64,000 bases of DNA from contig NZ_FUXE01000004.1 in the NCBI RefSeq assembly GCF_900167105.1, positions 70,051 to 134,050 on the forward strand, read 5' to 3'. A program made the position numbers and the translations under genes. This document shows, in pieces, positions 26,240-35,963 of the stretch (position 1 is its first letter; each line of letters starts with the position of its first letter). Under the pieces are notes generated by a model. The model ran no database searches. It had not been told where the DNA came from and worked only from the letters and a program-made list of their open reading frames with translations. Source of the stretch: Porphyromonas circumdentaria. Lineage in GTDB: Bacteria > Bacteroidota > Bacteroidia > Bacteroidales > Porphyromonadaceae.

Positions 26240-27306
26240 GGGATATAATTAGGTTGTCCTCCTTCGAGCATACTTCTTTTCCACAACTCATCTATTGTAT
26301 AGTAGTCATCGAGCCACTTTTGTAGCAATTCTCTGCTTTGGCGTTTGAAAAGACTTTCTCCATTGATTTGGTCTACGGTGATAATCTCTTCTGGTTCAAA
26401 ATGGCTTACTAAATCGGCAGACTGGGTAGCGATAATAACCTGACAGTTGCGTTGAGCAGCTGACTTAATCATACCCGATAGCTTGGCAATAGCAAAGGGG
26501 TGTAAGCCTAATTCGGGTTCATCAATAATGATTGTGTCGGGTAGGTTGGGTTGCAAAAAGAGCACAGAGAGAGCTATGAAGCGAAGCGTACCATCGGACA
26601 AATCATTAACCCCGTATGTCATGTCGCTGAACTTATCTTTCCAAAGTAGTTTGAGGTTGTTTTCAGCGTTGGGGACAAGGTAGAAGTCGGAGAAATAGGG
26701 GGCTACGGATTGAATGTTTTTTATAATCCTATTGTAGACAATGGGCTCTGTTTCGTGGATATGATGCAGAAAAGCGGCAATATTCATTCCATCGGAGTAG
26801 AGGTAATGTATATCTGTCTCTGTATTGCTCGGCTTGGTAAAGGGAGCGTTAGAACTCGTGTCGTGGAAATGATACTTTCGGCAAGCATCTAAGAAGTGGC
26901 GGATGTAAGCAGCCCGATACATATCTGAAGTCTTGAGCTTTGCCTCTTTCTGAAAGTTGATTATGTTCGAGTGAGAGCCCCTGTATATCAAATCTTCTTT
27001 GACAAATATAAAGCCCTCGTCTCCTGACTTTAACGTTGCGGAATAGGCATTGATCCCCTTGCTGAATTGGGTATGAAAGGATAGAGTATCTGTTACCTTA
27101 CGACCTTGAAAGAGAAATTTATCCATTCCTCCTTTTAGAGCAACATATTCAGTAAGTTTTTGATTGTATAGCCTATTGAGAAAATCGAAGAAAGATATAA
27201 AGTTGCTTTTCCCACTCCCGTTGGCACCTATGAGTATGTTGATAGGGGTTAGCGTCAGTTCGACATGCTTTATAGATTTGTACCCACTTATTTCGATGTA
27301 GTCCAT
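26236..27306 (-). CDS. AAA15/OLD-like ATPase paired with DUF4276
   Basis: This 356-residue ABC-type ATPase has Walker A G-A-N-G-S-G-K-S at 27-34, the signature region L-S-D-G-T-L-R-F, Walker B I-I-I-D-E-P-E-L-G-L-H and Q-V-I-I-A-T-Q-S-A-D-L. It reads as intact. The stop codon overlaps the start of the DUF4276 gene, so the two are translationally coupled. A TATATTTG element (27339-27346, minus strand) lies 33 bases upstream but without a good -33 box. Confidence 0.88.
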   Translation of the reverse strand: MDYIEISGYKSIKHVELTLTPINILIGANGSGKSNFISFFDFLNRLYNQKLTEYVALKGGMDKFLFQGRKVTDTLSFHTQFSKGINAYSATLKSGDEGFIFVKEDLIYRGSHSNIINFQKEAKLKTSDMYRAAYIRHFLDACRKYHFHDTSSNAPFTKPSNTETDIHYLYSDGMNIAAFLHHIHETEPIVYNRIIKNIQSVAPYFSDFYLVPNAENNLKLLWKDKFSDMTYGVNDLSDGTLRFIALSVLFLQPNLPDTIIIDEPELGLHPFAIAKLSGMIKSAAQRNCQVIIATQSADLVSHFEPEEIITVDQINGESLFKRQSRELLQKWLDDYYTIDELWKRSMLEGGQPNYIP

Positions 27307-27399
27307 ACTTTCTACATATTTTATCTCCGATGTAGCAACAAATATACTCTTTTTAGATGTACTACCGAAGAGTGTAATAGTCTACTACAATCGGGATAC

Positions 27400-27431
27400 A
27401 AAAAAGCCTCGGTCTGCATCACAGATCGAGG
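27400..27431 (-). terminator. Rho-independent terminator after mcrC
   Basis: CCTCGGTCTG (27407-27416) pairs with CAGATCGAGG (27422-27431) with one mismatch. On the minus strand six T follow. It lies 33 bases past the mcrC stop. Confidence 0.85.
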
Positions 27432-27463
27432 TTGTTTCTTGGGGGGAAAGGAATGCAAGGCGG

Positions 27464-28513
27464 TTAGAGGGGGTAGGTGAGGAGGGTGTCGAGGGAGGTT
27501 TTGATGGTGGCGAAGTCTGCGCTTAGATCTAGCGTTTTGACCATCAAGATGTTGCCATCGGGAGTGACGAAGCGTTCGTCGGGTTGCTCTTCTGCCATCG
27601 TTTGGGCGTAGAGGAGCATACCGTCCACTTTGCCGTTGTGTGCCTTGTCTTCATTGATCACGTAGGCGTGGATTTGGTAGAGGTTGTCCGAGTGGATTGT
27701 CGCTTTGTTGTAATGGCTTTGCAATGTTCGGCTGTAATACTTCGTGTCGATGATGAGGGTGCGCTCGCCCGAAGTCAGGGTAATATCGGACTGCATAGCG
27801 GGGAGGAGCGACCACGATGAAGAGCCGTTTTCACAGAAGTTCCACGTAATCTGTCGGGCAGAGGGGCGACACTCGGGGTGATGCTGTTTGTAGTATTCGA
27901 GGACGAAGCGTTGGAAGAGGAGGGGCATCTGATCGTGCTTAAAGTGCTCCATCTGGGTGCTACCCGCTTTGTTGGAGAGGAGTTCCCGTTGCCAAAGGAA
28001 GTAGCAGAGGTTGTGGAGCATCTGATAGGTGCGACTGTTGCGGTCGTATTGTAGGCGACTCCACGGCACACGGCTTAGTTCGATAGCCTCGATGTCATCG
28101 AAAAAGAAGAGCAACTTTTTGAGGGCATTCCTCCGTTCGCTCCTGACACTTCGCTCGCCGATGAGGCGTGTGAGGCTTGATTTGATAATCCGATTGAACA
28201 AATTATTGGCGGTGAGTTCGTCGTATGTGCAGGCGAGGCGAGCCCTCTGTGCCATCTTCTCTTTGATGGTCTCGGGCAGGGAGAGCTTGCCTCTTAGGGT
28301 GGAGAGGGTATCTTCATAGAGGATATACTCTTTGTGCAACCCCCGTTTTAGGAGATGGGAAACACCCTTGAAGAGGATTTCTGCCAACAAATCATAGATG
28401 TTTTCGAACGCCTCGCCCTCGATATGCTCGTAGTTGTTATGCCTCAATTCCTTGAAAGCATAGGAGAGCATATAGTAGATATTCTTGATGGGTATCTCCC
28501 TATTGATGATCAT
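27464..28513 (-). CDS. mcrC: McrC subunit of a McrBC-type modification-dependent restriction system
   Basis: From the ATG at 28513 the protein has 349 residues and begins M-I-I-N-R-E-I-P-I-K-N-I-Y-Y-M-L-S-Y. It has the nuclease core M-Q-S-D-I-T-L and L-I-I-D-T-K-Y-Y, matching a PD-(D/E)xK site. McrC is the nuclease subunit that works with the McrB GTPase on methylated DNA. The start is fixed by an ATGA overlap with the end of mcrB; a longer frame to 28552 lacks family support. Confidence 0.9.
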   Translation of the reverse strand: MIINREIPIKNIYYMLSYAFKELRHNNYEHIEGEAFENIYDLLAEILFKGVSHLLKRGLHKEYILYEDTLSTLRGKLSLPETIKEKMAQRARLACTYDELTANNLFNRIIKSSLTRLIGERSVRSERRNALKKLLFFFDDIEAIELSRVPWSRLQYDRNSRTYQMLHNLCYFLWQRELLSNKAGSTQMEHFKHDQMPLLFQRFVLEYYKQHHPECRPSARQITWNFCENGSSSWSLLPAMQSDITLTSGERTLIIDTKYYSRTLQSHYNKATIHSDNLYQIHAYVINEDKAHNGKVDGMLLYAQTMAEEQPDERFVTPDGNILMVKTLDLSADFATIKTSLDTLLTYPL

Positions 28514-30117
28514 TTTAGCAACTTTTTCAAGTGGTCGATGTGCATCTCGCATTGGGAGGTGTCGTCAAACCAATACTCTCGTAGCATCGGTTCGATGTCG
28601 TACTCGATAACGTTTTTGAGCCACTCGTCGGAGAAGACCTTTTGGTTGCAGAAGTAGCTGTGTCCGATGCAGAAGCCTCTGCCTAACGAATCGTCGGCAC
28701 TAATCTCTCCATTGAGAGCGATAATCCCTTGAATGATAGCGTCTAATAGCGGGCTATTTAATCCCTCTTGATAATGCTTAAAGCCATCGGTCTCGAAGCC
28801 TGGACGCATCTCGAAGAAGCTAAAGCGACGGCGCAGGGCATAGTCAATCATAGCCAAAGAGCGGTCAGCGGTGTTCATCATACCGATGATATAGAGATTA
28901 TTGGGCACGGCAAAGGGTTCGTCCGTGTAGGCTAACTTAATCTCTTTGCCTCGGTAACTGTTTTCGATGAGCATGAGGAGTTCGCCGAATATCTTGCTCA
29001 AATTGCCACGGTTGATTTCGTCGATGATAAAGAAGAAGTCCTTGTCGGGGCTGTTGTGCGCTTTCATGCAGAACTTGTAGAACAAGCCCTGTCGTAGCTC
29101 GAAACTGCCCTGTACATTGGGTTTGTAGCCTAAGATAAAGTCTTCGTAGGAGTAGTTTTGGTGGAATTGCACCATCTCTATCCGTTGCTTGTCCTTGACT
29201 CCCATGAGCAGATACGCCAACCGTTTTGCCGTAAAAGTTTTACCCACTCCGGGGGCTCCTTGTAGGATGATGTTTTTCTTCTCTTTCAATAGGGCTTTGA
29301 GGCGTTGTAGCTCATGGTCTGACATATAGACCTCTTGCAGAAATTGCTTGTCAGAGTAAGCCTCAAGAGACTCCTCTGAGGTAGGCTGTGGGGAAACTAT
29401 TTGGGGAGAAGGGACTGTTACGTGTTCTTCGGTATCCTTGTCTTCTGTGACCAAAGCCGTATTCTTTTTCTTGTTCTTCTTTTTCTTTTTCTTAGCAAAG
29501 TGGACTCTGTAAATTTCGCATAGTTCGTCGTAGAACTGGAATAGCTTCTTGTCGCCTTTCTTCTCTAATAGAAAATGCTGTATTTCCATTCTGGAGGCTT
29601 TGTCTGCGTTGGGCATTCCAAAGTATTGAGCAAGAGAAGGAAGCCATCCTTCTTTTTTCACAGGATCCATATTATAAATAGGCAGTAGTTGCTTGTTAGA
29701 ATACAAGAAGGCTATTTTCCAAATAATAGCAGGACCTAAGGCTCTTGTCTTGCTCTGCTCAAGTGCCTCGATTGCTTTCCAATCTCCTTTCTGTGCTGCG
29801 AGAGCGATCTGTATAATTTCTTCCTTTACTTTATTAAAAACATCAGAGGCTTTTTTCCCCGACTTTCTTTCCCACGCATATTGTTCATCATGGGTATATT
29901 GACTGTCGTTTTTTGGATTGTCTTTGTATTCGTATATTCCAAACTTGTAAGCAGCACCACCCCATATAGAACCGAGTTTGTCCAATTTTGATTCTAACCA
30001 GTAGCAAAAAGTATCTTTCTCCCCAAGTTTTTTATACTCTTCCAAGGTCATGTTGGGCAAGTACTCAATGGGGAAGCGTTGCAAGAAGGCGTTGTACAAT
30101 TTATCTCTTTCGCCCAT
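28510..30117 (-). CDS. mcrB: McrB AAA+ GTPase subunit of a McrBC-type system
   Basis: This 535-residue protein has an N-terminal domain (1-205) that probably reads modified DNA, a lysine-rich linker (about 209-219), and an AAA+ motor with Walker A G-A-P-G-V-G-K-T (287-294), Walker B F-F-I-I-D-E-I-N-R-G-N, the McrB-type M-N-T-A-D-R-S and an arginine finger in L-R-R-R-F. The motor translocates DNA using GTP in characterised members. It overlaps mcrC by 4 bases. The N-terminal domain did not match a family that I can name, and it defines the target. Confidence 0.92.
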   Translation of the reverse strand: MGERDKLYNAFLQRFPIEYLPNMTLEEYKKLGEKDTFCYWLESKLDKLGSIWGGAAYKFGIYEYKDNPKNDSQYTHDEQYAWERKSGKKASDVFNKVKEEIIQIALAAQKGDWKAIEALEQSKTRALGPAIIWKIAFLYSNKQLLPIYNMDPVKKEGWLPSLAQYFGMPNADKASRMEIQHFLLEKKGDKKLFQFYDELCEIYRVHFAKKKKKKNKKKNTALVTEDKDTEEHVTVPSPQIVSPQPTSEESLEAYSDKQFLQEVYMSDHELQRLKALLKEKKNIILQGAPGVGKTFTAKRLAYLLMGVKDKQRIEMVQFHQNYSYEDFILGYKPNVQGSFELRQGLFYKFCMKAHNSPDKDFFFIIDEINRGNLSKIFGELLMLIENSYRGKEIKLAYTDEPFAVPNNLYIIGMMNTADRSLAMIDYALRRRFSFFEMRPGFETDGFKHYQEGLNSPLLDAIIQGIIALNGEISADDSLGRGFCIGHSYFCNQKVFSDEWLKNVIEYDIEPMLREYWFDDTSQCEMHIDHLKKLLK

Positions 30118-30152
30118 ATTGTTATTGCTGATTTGTGGGATGGTTGGGGGGA

Positions 30153-31379
30153 TTATTCGACGTAGAGGAAGAGGCCTTTGAGGTATTCGCCCTCGGGGTG
30201 ATAGATGCTCACAGGGTGGTCGGTGGACTGTCCCAGTTGTCGCAGGATGCGTACCGATCTGCCTGCCTGCACCGATGCTGTAAGCACTGCCAAGCGGAAG
30301 TCCTCGGGCGAAACGGCTTGCGAACAGCTATACGTGAAGAGGAAACTGCCAGGGGCTAAGCGTTCTAAGGCGAGGGCGTTCAGTTTGCGGTAACCGTTGA
30401 GGGCATTCTTCAGTGCCGAACGCTTCTTAGCAAAGGCAGGAGGGTCCAAGACGATGAGGTCAAAGGCTCCGTAGGCAATCCCTTTGAGGTATTCGAAAGC
30501 ATCGGCTACCACGCCTTCGTGCCGTCCGCCAGCTATGGCATCGCCGAAGTTGAGTGCCACGTTATGCTCTACCAAGCTCAAGGCTCGAGCCGAACTATCT
30601 ACCGAAATTACCTCTTCGGCACCCCCTTGCAGGGCGTAGAGGCTAAATCCGCCCGAGTAGCAAAACATATTGAGCACACGTCTTCCCGAGGCGTATTGAC
30701 CCACCAAGCGACGGTTGTCTCGTTGGTCGATGAAGAAGCCCGTCTTCTGCCCTCTGAGCCAGTCGGGGAGTATCTGCAAACCATTTTCGTAGACGGGTTG
30801 TGCCGTGCTTTTGCCTATGAGGAAGCGATCGCCTACACTGGCTATAGAGGGGTCGGGAAGAGTGGCGGACGATTTGTCGAAAACGGCTGTTACTTCGCCT
30901 TGGCATACCGTTACGATGGCCTGTGCGATGCGTTCGATATGTCGATACACACCTGCACTATGTGCTTGTATTACGGCAGTATCTCCGTAGATGTCTACTA
31001 CCAATCCCGAGAGACCATCGCCCTCGCCATGGATGAGGCGATATACATTGTTGCGTTGGGTGCCTGCTACTTCGTGCGGTTGTATAAGTCCCAAGGCGTG
31101 GCGCAGACGGTAGGCCTTTTCTATTTGCTCCACAAAAAAAGTGTCGAAGTCCGTTATCGAAGAGCCGAAAGAGAGCATACGCACCGCAATACTGCCCCCC
31201 TCGTAGAAGCCGCACCCCAAGAGTGTGCCGTCGTGTGCCAAGAGGTCTACGGGATCGCCCTCACAGACCTTGCCCTCGATGCGTTCGATGGCTCCACTAA
31301 AAATCCATGGGTGAAAGCGGCGCACCGCCTCGTCTCTTCCTTTGCGTAGATATACGGAGGGATATTTTGCTGTCGTCAT
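30153..31379 (-). CDS. rlmI: 23S rRNA (cytosine-C5)-methyltransferase RlmI-like
   Basis: This 408-residue protein has an N-terminal PUA-like domain (H-P-W-I-F-S-G-A-I) and a SAM methyltransferase domain with N-M-F-C-Y-S-G-G-F-S, V-D-S-S and the catalytic L-D-P-P-A-F; a later F-T-Y-S-C-S holds the nucleophilic cysteine. This matches the RlmI/class I rRNA methyltransferase family. It lies at the edge of the defence island and begins the run of core genes on the minus strand. A long antisense frame inside it is only a shadow. Confidence 0.93.
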   Translation of the reverse strand: MTTAKYPSVYLRKGRDEAVRRFHPWIFSGAIERIEGKVCEGDPVDLLAHDGTLLGCGFYEGGSIAVRMLSFGSSITDFDTFFVEQIEKAYRLRHALGLIQPHEVAGTQRNNVYRLIHGEGDGLSGLVVDIYGDTAVIQAHSAGVYRHIERIAQAIVTVCQGEVTAVFDKSSATLPDPSIASVGDRFLIGKSTAQPVYENGLQILPDWLRGQKTGFFIDQRDNRRLVGQYASGRRVLNMFCYSGGFSLYALQGGAEEVISVDSSARALSLVEHNVALNFGDAIAGGRHEGVVADAFEYLKGIAYGAFDLIVLDPPAFAKKRSALKNALNGYRKLNALALERLAPGSFLFTYSCSQAVSPEDFRLAVLTASVQAGRSVRILRQLGQSTDHPVSIYHPEGEYLKGLFLYVE

Positions 31380-31409
31380 TGTCTAAAATTCGTTGTGCTG
31401 TTGGGGAGA

Positions 31410-33383
31410 TTAGGAGCCTAAAATCATGCGTTCGCCCAAATCGTGCGCATAGCTCATCTTTATCTTATTGAGCTCGTTAAGCTCTTTCATTGCCTGCATG
31501 AGAGCCTCGTTGTCGCCTCTGTTTTGTGCCTCCTGCAGTCGTTTGTGGCACTCTTGTATTTGGTGTTGTATGCGTTCGGCTTGGTAGGCTTTGACGCATC
31601 GCTCGGTGTCTTCTATTAGTTGACCGATGCTGGGCATCTCGTCGTCGTTGTCGATGTTGAGTACTTTGCGCGAAGTAGTGCTGAGTTGATAGCGATCGGA
31701 GAGGAGGTCTACCGAGAAGTCGGCTATAATTGGCTCTTCGTGGTTGGCAAAGTAGGTGGCGGGACGGAAGTTGCTGGAGGTTTCCATACGTTCGCCCGCT
31801 TCGTGTAGCATGATGGAGAAGAGCGATGGTTCTCTCTCTTCCAACTCCTCTTCGATACTCGCCTGGATATAGCTCCCGATAGACATCTGGTAGATTGTGC
31901 CGTCGTCATTCTGTACTGGTACCTTTTGCTCGCCATACCGCACCAAGAGGCGGAGCAAATCAGTCTCGCCCTTAGTCAAATCAGTGCGCATCTTAGGGGG
32001 TTGAACAGCGGGTATATTGGGCTCTTCTCGGGTGGGCTCGGAGTGTGTTTGCGGTGCTTTTTGTTGCTGAAAGTGTAGGTTGTTGCGGGTTATCAATACC
32101 TGCTGGAGGAGTGTTTTCTCGTCCAAAAAAAGGTTGCGTGCCATGCTCTGCGTGTATACACTGCGCTCCACTACATCGGGGATGATAGCGATGGTACGTA
32201 CCAGTTCGTTGAGTACAGCCGCCCGCTTCATGGGGCTCTCTGCCATCTCTGTGCGGTATAGCTCGGTTTTGAAGGAGATAAAATCGACCTCGTGCTGTTG
32301 TATGTATTCGTTGAACTCGGTAACGGAGCGTTGGCGTACGAATGAGTCGGGATCTTCACCCTCGGGGAGAAGCAATACTTTGATGTGCATGCCAGCTTCC
32401 AAGAGTAGATCTACCCCTCGAATGGCAGCTTTAATCCCTGCAGCATCGCCATCGAAGAGCAAGGTGATATTCTTCGTAAAGCGTCGGATGAGGCGTATTT
32501 GTTGGGTGGTCAGTGCCGTTCCGCTGGAAGCTACCACATTTTCGATGCCTGCTTGGTGCATGGCGATAACGTCCATATACCCTTCTACGAGGTAGACCTT
32601 GTCGGCTTGCGAGATGCCTTTCTTGGCAAAATAAAGTCCGTATAGTTCTCGGCTTTTGGAGTAGATGATATTCTCGGGCGAGTTGATGTACTTGGCGGTT
32701 TTGTCCTTATTGACCATGATGCGCCCACCAAAGGCGACAATGCGTCCGCTGACCGAGTGAATGGGGAATATGATGCGCTCGCGGAAACGATCGCCTGCCG
32801 TGCGTCCCTCTGACGGTTCGAAGCATAGCCCCGTTTCGTAGAGATATTTGGGATTGTACCCCGCTTGCGTTGCTTTTTGCCATAGCCCGTCTCGTTGCGA
32901 GGTGGCATAGCCCAAGGCAAACTTCTCGATAATGTTTTGCGTAATGCCCCTGTGACGTAGGTAGGGCATTGCTATGGTTTCTCCCTCTTCAGAGCCGAGT
33001 AGTTGTTGCTGAAAGTATTCGGCGGCGAATTTTTGTATAAGGAACATGCTCTCCTGCTCATTGCGACGGCGACGCTCCTCCTCGGTCTCTTCGCGCTCTT
33101 CAATCTCTATATTGTACTTGCGTGCCAGATAGCGAAGAGCCTCGTGAAACGACATCTTTTCGAGCTTCATCAGGAATGAAATGGGTGTTCCACCCTCGTT
33201 GCAGGCAAAGCACTTACAGATATTTTTCGAGGGCGAGACGTGAAACGAGGGGCGGCGGTCGGCATGGAACGGGCAGAGCCCTACGTAGTTTACACCCGAC
33301 TTGCGGAGCGAAACGAAGTCACTCACCACATCGACAATGTTGGCGGCATCTAAAATACGTTGTTTCGTTACCTCATCTATCAT
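31410..33383 (-). CDS. dnaG: DNA primase
   Basis: From the ATG at 33383 the protein has 657 residues. The CHC2 zinc ribbon is C37-P-F-H40 and C58-F-A-C61, followed by the Toprim domain with L-V-E-G-Y-M-D and L-L-F-D-G-D-A-A-G. The C-terminal part is the helicase-binding region. It makes RNA primers at the replication fork. The upstream TTG at 33392 would add only three residues. It lies between rlmI and murF-alr. Confidence 0.95.
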   Translation of the reverse strand: MIDEVTKQRILDAANIVDVVSDFVSLRKSGVNYVGLCPFHADRRPSFHVSPSKNICKCFACNEGGTPISFLMKLEKMSFHEALRYLARKYNIEIEEREETEEERRRRNEQESMFLIQKFAAEYFQQQLLGSEEGETIAMPYLRHRGITQNIIEKFALGYATSQRDGLWQKATQAGYNPKYLYETGLCFEPSEGRTAGDRFRERIIFPIHSVSGRIVAFGGRIMVNKDKTAKYINSPENIIYSKSRELYGLYFAKKGISQADKVYLVEGYMDVIAMHQAGIENVVASSGTALTTQQIRLIRRFTKNITLLFDGDAAGIKAAIRGVDLLLEAGMHIKVLLLPEGEDPDSFVRQRSVTEFNEYIQQHEVDFISFKTELYRTEMAESPMKRAAVLNELVRTIAIIPDVVERSVYTQSMARNLFLDEKTLLQQVLITRNNLHFQQQKAPQTHSEPTREEPNIPAVQPPKMRTDLTKGETDLLRLLVRYGEQKVPVQNDDGTIYQMSIGSYIQASIEEELEEREPSLFSIMLHEAGERMETSSNFRPATYFANHEEPIIADFSVDLLSDRYQLSTTSRKVLNIDNDDEMPSIGQLIEDTERCVKAYQAERIQHQIQECHKRLQEAQNRGDNEALMQAMKELNELNKIKMSYAHDLGERMILGS

Positions 33384-33439
33384 ATTTTGCAAGGGAGAGA
33401 GTATTTTGTAGGGGCGTGCGCTGAAAAGGAGTATTCGCT

Positions 33440-35920
33440 TTAAGCTCGAAAGTAAACGCGCTGGATGCGGGGCGAGAGATCGGCAATCAGTTCGTAGGAT
33501 ATAGTGTCGATAGAGCGTGCCAACTCGCCAATATCTGTGAGGGCATCACCGAAAAGGATTACCTCATCGCCCTCTTCCGCTTCGGGGCAGTGGGTCAAAT
33601 CTATCATGCAGGTATCCATGCAAATATTGCCGATAATGGGGCAACGCTTACCACGTAGGCTGACCCAACCTCTTCCCTGACTAAAGCGACGGTCGTAACC
33701 ATCGGCATAACCGATAGGAATAATACCGATAGTACCTCCCTCGGGGAGAAGTCCCTTGCGACCATAACCAATCGTATCGCCTGGGAGGATATTTTTTTTC
33801 TGCAAAAGGGTGGTGCGCAGGCGGAGGGCGGGTGCCAGGTGCGTATCGCCCGACGAGGAGATGCCGTACAACCCGATACCCAAGCGTACCATATCGGCTG
33901 CTTGCTCGGGAAATCGCTCCGTGCCTGCCGTATTGAGTATGTGGCGCAGTGGGGTATAACCCATAAGTTCGGCAAAGCGTTGGTTCGCTTCGGTGAAGCA
34001 TTCTATCTGTCGTAGGGTAAAAGCATCTTGCTCGGGATCGTCTGCCGCAGCCAGATGAGTAAAGAGGCTCTTAACGTAAACCAGATTGTTGCCCTTAAAG
34101 AAGTCGACAAGCTCGATAAGCTCCTCGGGAGAGAAGCCGAGACGATGCATACCCGTGTCAATCTCTAAGTGAATGGCTATACGGCTGAATCCCTGCTTGC
34201 TGATTTTAGCGCAGAGGCGTTCCAGTAGGGTACGCGAGAAGATAACAGGCTCTAATGTATAGTTGATAAGGGTGTCGAAGGCACTCTCCTCGGGGTTCAT
34301 CACCAGAATGGGCGAGAGAATACCTGCCTTGCGCAGCTCTTTCCCCTCGTCTGCTACGGCCACTGCCAAGGCATCGATGTGTGCCTCGTCGAGCGACTGT
34401 GCCACCTCGTAAGAGCCTACTCCATAGCCGTTGGCTTTGACCATACCGATGCACTGCGTACCCTTGGGCAGGAGCGAACGGTAATAGTTGAGGTTCTGTA
34501 CGATAGCTTCCAGATTGACCTGCAGGGTCGTTTGATGCACTTTGTACGACAAGCGATCTATGATACGCTCGAATTGGAACGAACGCGCTCCCTTGACCAG
34601 TATGCAACTATCCGATAGATCCTCCAGTGCAGCATGCGCCAGAAGGTCGTCCGTGTGAGCAAAGTAGCTGATCTTGTGATCGGGCAGATAGTCCTGTAAG
34701 CGGGTCATCTCCTTGCCGACTACGAAGAGGTGATCTATCGCCAGAGGCTGCATCATATCGGCTACATTGTGGTACAACTGACGTGCCGAGAGCCCGCTCT
34801 GCTGTATCTCTGAGAGCACTACGACGCGCTTAAGCCCCATCTCTTTGGCTCTTCTTTGCTGAAAGTCGAGCGCGATGGCAAGCGAGTTGATGTCGTTGCT
34901 GCACACGTCGTTGATGATAATGTTATTGTTGTTGCCCTTTTTGACCTCCAGACGCATTTCCACGGGTTCGAGGCGTAGGAATATCTCGGGGTACTCTACA
35001 AAGTTGGGTTTGAGCACCATCATTGCCACGATGCAGTGGAGTACATCGTCTACCGAAGCTTGGTCCACAAAGGGTATTTGTATGACCAAATCGGTGCCTA
35101 AAGGGGCTATCGTTATCTCGGTAACTTTCTCTTTGGTTTCTATCTTTTTAACGAAGAGCGTAGCCTCTTTGTTCTCTACACTCCACCCACGGCTCTGCCC
35201 CAGAAGGCCTGCACGGCGCAATCCGTCGGTTATGTCCTTATCGTCCATATTGTAGATAATGCGCTCGCAGTCGGCAAAGAGCTGTAGTTTCTCGTCGATT
35301 TTCTGTGCCAGAGTATTGAAATTCTCCTGATGTGCCGAGCCGATATTGGTGAATATCCCTATCGTGGGGTGTATGATGGGGAAAAGTCGCTCCATCTCGC
35401 CTGGTTTGGAGATGCCCGCCTCAAAGAGTGCGAGCGTATGGCTCTCTCGCATTTGCAGTACCGAGAGCGGCACGCCGAGCTGTGAGTTGTAGCTCTTGGG
35501 AGAGCGCACTATGTTGTAACTATCGCAGAGGAGTTGGTAAAGAAACTCCTTGACCACGGTTTTCCCATTACTCCCTGTTATCCCTACTACTGGTATTTGA
35601 AAGGCGTTGCGCCACTCTATGGCGAGGCGTTGCAGGGCGCGCAGGGTGTCGCTCACGGCTATGAAGTTGGCCTCGGGGCACTTCTCTGCCAGTTCTTCGA
35701 TATGGTTGATGATAACGAAGTTACGCACCCCATGGTGGTAGAGTTGCTCTATGTAGAGGTGCCCATCGCCCGACTCGCCCAGCAGGGCAAAGAAAAGCGT
35801 GTGCTTCGTGTGAGATAGCGAGCGGCTATCGGTGAGGATATGCTCGATGGTGTCGTCGAAGCGTACGATCGACTGCAAAGGGCGTAATCGCTGTACTATT
35901 TTCTCTATCGTGTAGATCAT
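33440..35920 (-). CDS. murF-alr: Bifunctional MurF ligase / alanine racemase
   Basis: This 826-residue fusion has a MurF half (about 1-450) with G-I-T-G-S-N-G-K-T-V-V as the ATP loop and an alanine racemase half (about 460-826) with the PLP lysine in M-V-K-A-N-G-Y-G-V-G and I-G-Y-G-R-K-G near the active-site tyrosine region. It makes D-alanine and adds D-Ala-D-Ala to the muropeptide precursor. The fusion is known in Bacteroidota and supports the phylum call. Confidence 0.95.
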   Translation of the reverse strand: MIYTIEKIVQRLRPLQSIVRFDDTIEHILTDSRSLSHTKHTLFFALLGESGDGHLYIEQLYHHGVRNFVIINHIEELAEKCPEANFIAVSDTLRALQRLAIEWRNAFQIPVVGITGSNGKTVVKEFLYQLLCDSYNIVRSPKSYNSQLGVPLSVLQMRESHTLALFEAGISKPGEMERLFPIIHPTIGIFTNIGSAHQENFNTLAQKIDEKLQLFADCERIIYNMDDKDITDGLRRAGLLGQSRGWSVENKEATLFVKKIETKEKVTEITIAPLGTDLVIQIPFVDQASVDDVLHCIVAMMVLKPNFVEYPEIFLRLEPVEMRLEVKKGNNNNIIINDVCSNDINSLAIALDFQQRRAKEMGLKRVVVLSEIQQSGLSARQLYHNVADMMQPLAIDHLFVVGKEMTRLQDYLPDHKISYFAHTDDLLAHAALEDLSDSCILVKGARSFQFERIIDRLSYKVHQTTLQVNLEAIVQNLNYYRSLLPKGTQCIGMVKANGYGVGSYEVAQSLDEAHIDALAVAVADEGKELRKAGILSPILVMNPEESAFDTLINYTLEPVIFSRTLLERLCAKISKQGFSRIAIHLEIDTGMHRLGFSPEELIELVDFFKGNNLVYVKSLFTHLAAADDPEQDAFTLRQIECFTEANQRFAELMGYTPLRHILNTAGTERFPEQAADMVRLGIGLYGISSSGDTHLAPALRLRTTLLQKKNILPGDTIGYGRKGLLPEGGTIGIIPIGYADGYDRRFSQGRGWVSLRGKRCPIIGNICMDTCMIDLTHCPEAEEGDEVILFGDALTDIGELARSIDTISYELIADLSPRIQRVYFRA

Positions 35921-35963
35921 GCTTTTACTACTTCTGTCGTATCTCGTGTAACTACATTAGGTA

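Noticed and set aside
30519-31349. Long 276-codon plus-strand frame opposite rlmI
   Set aside because: It is antisense to a well-supported enzyme gene, matches no family, and long antisense frames are expected from the codon use of rlmI.
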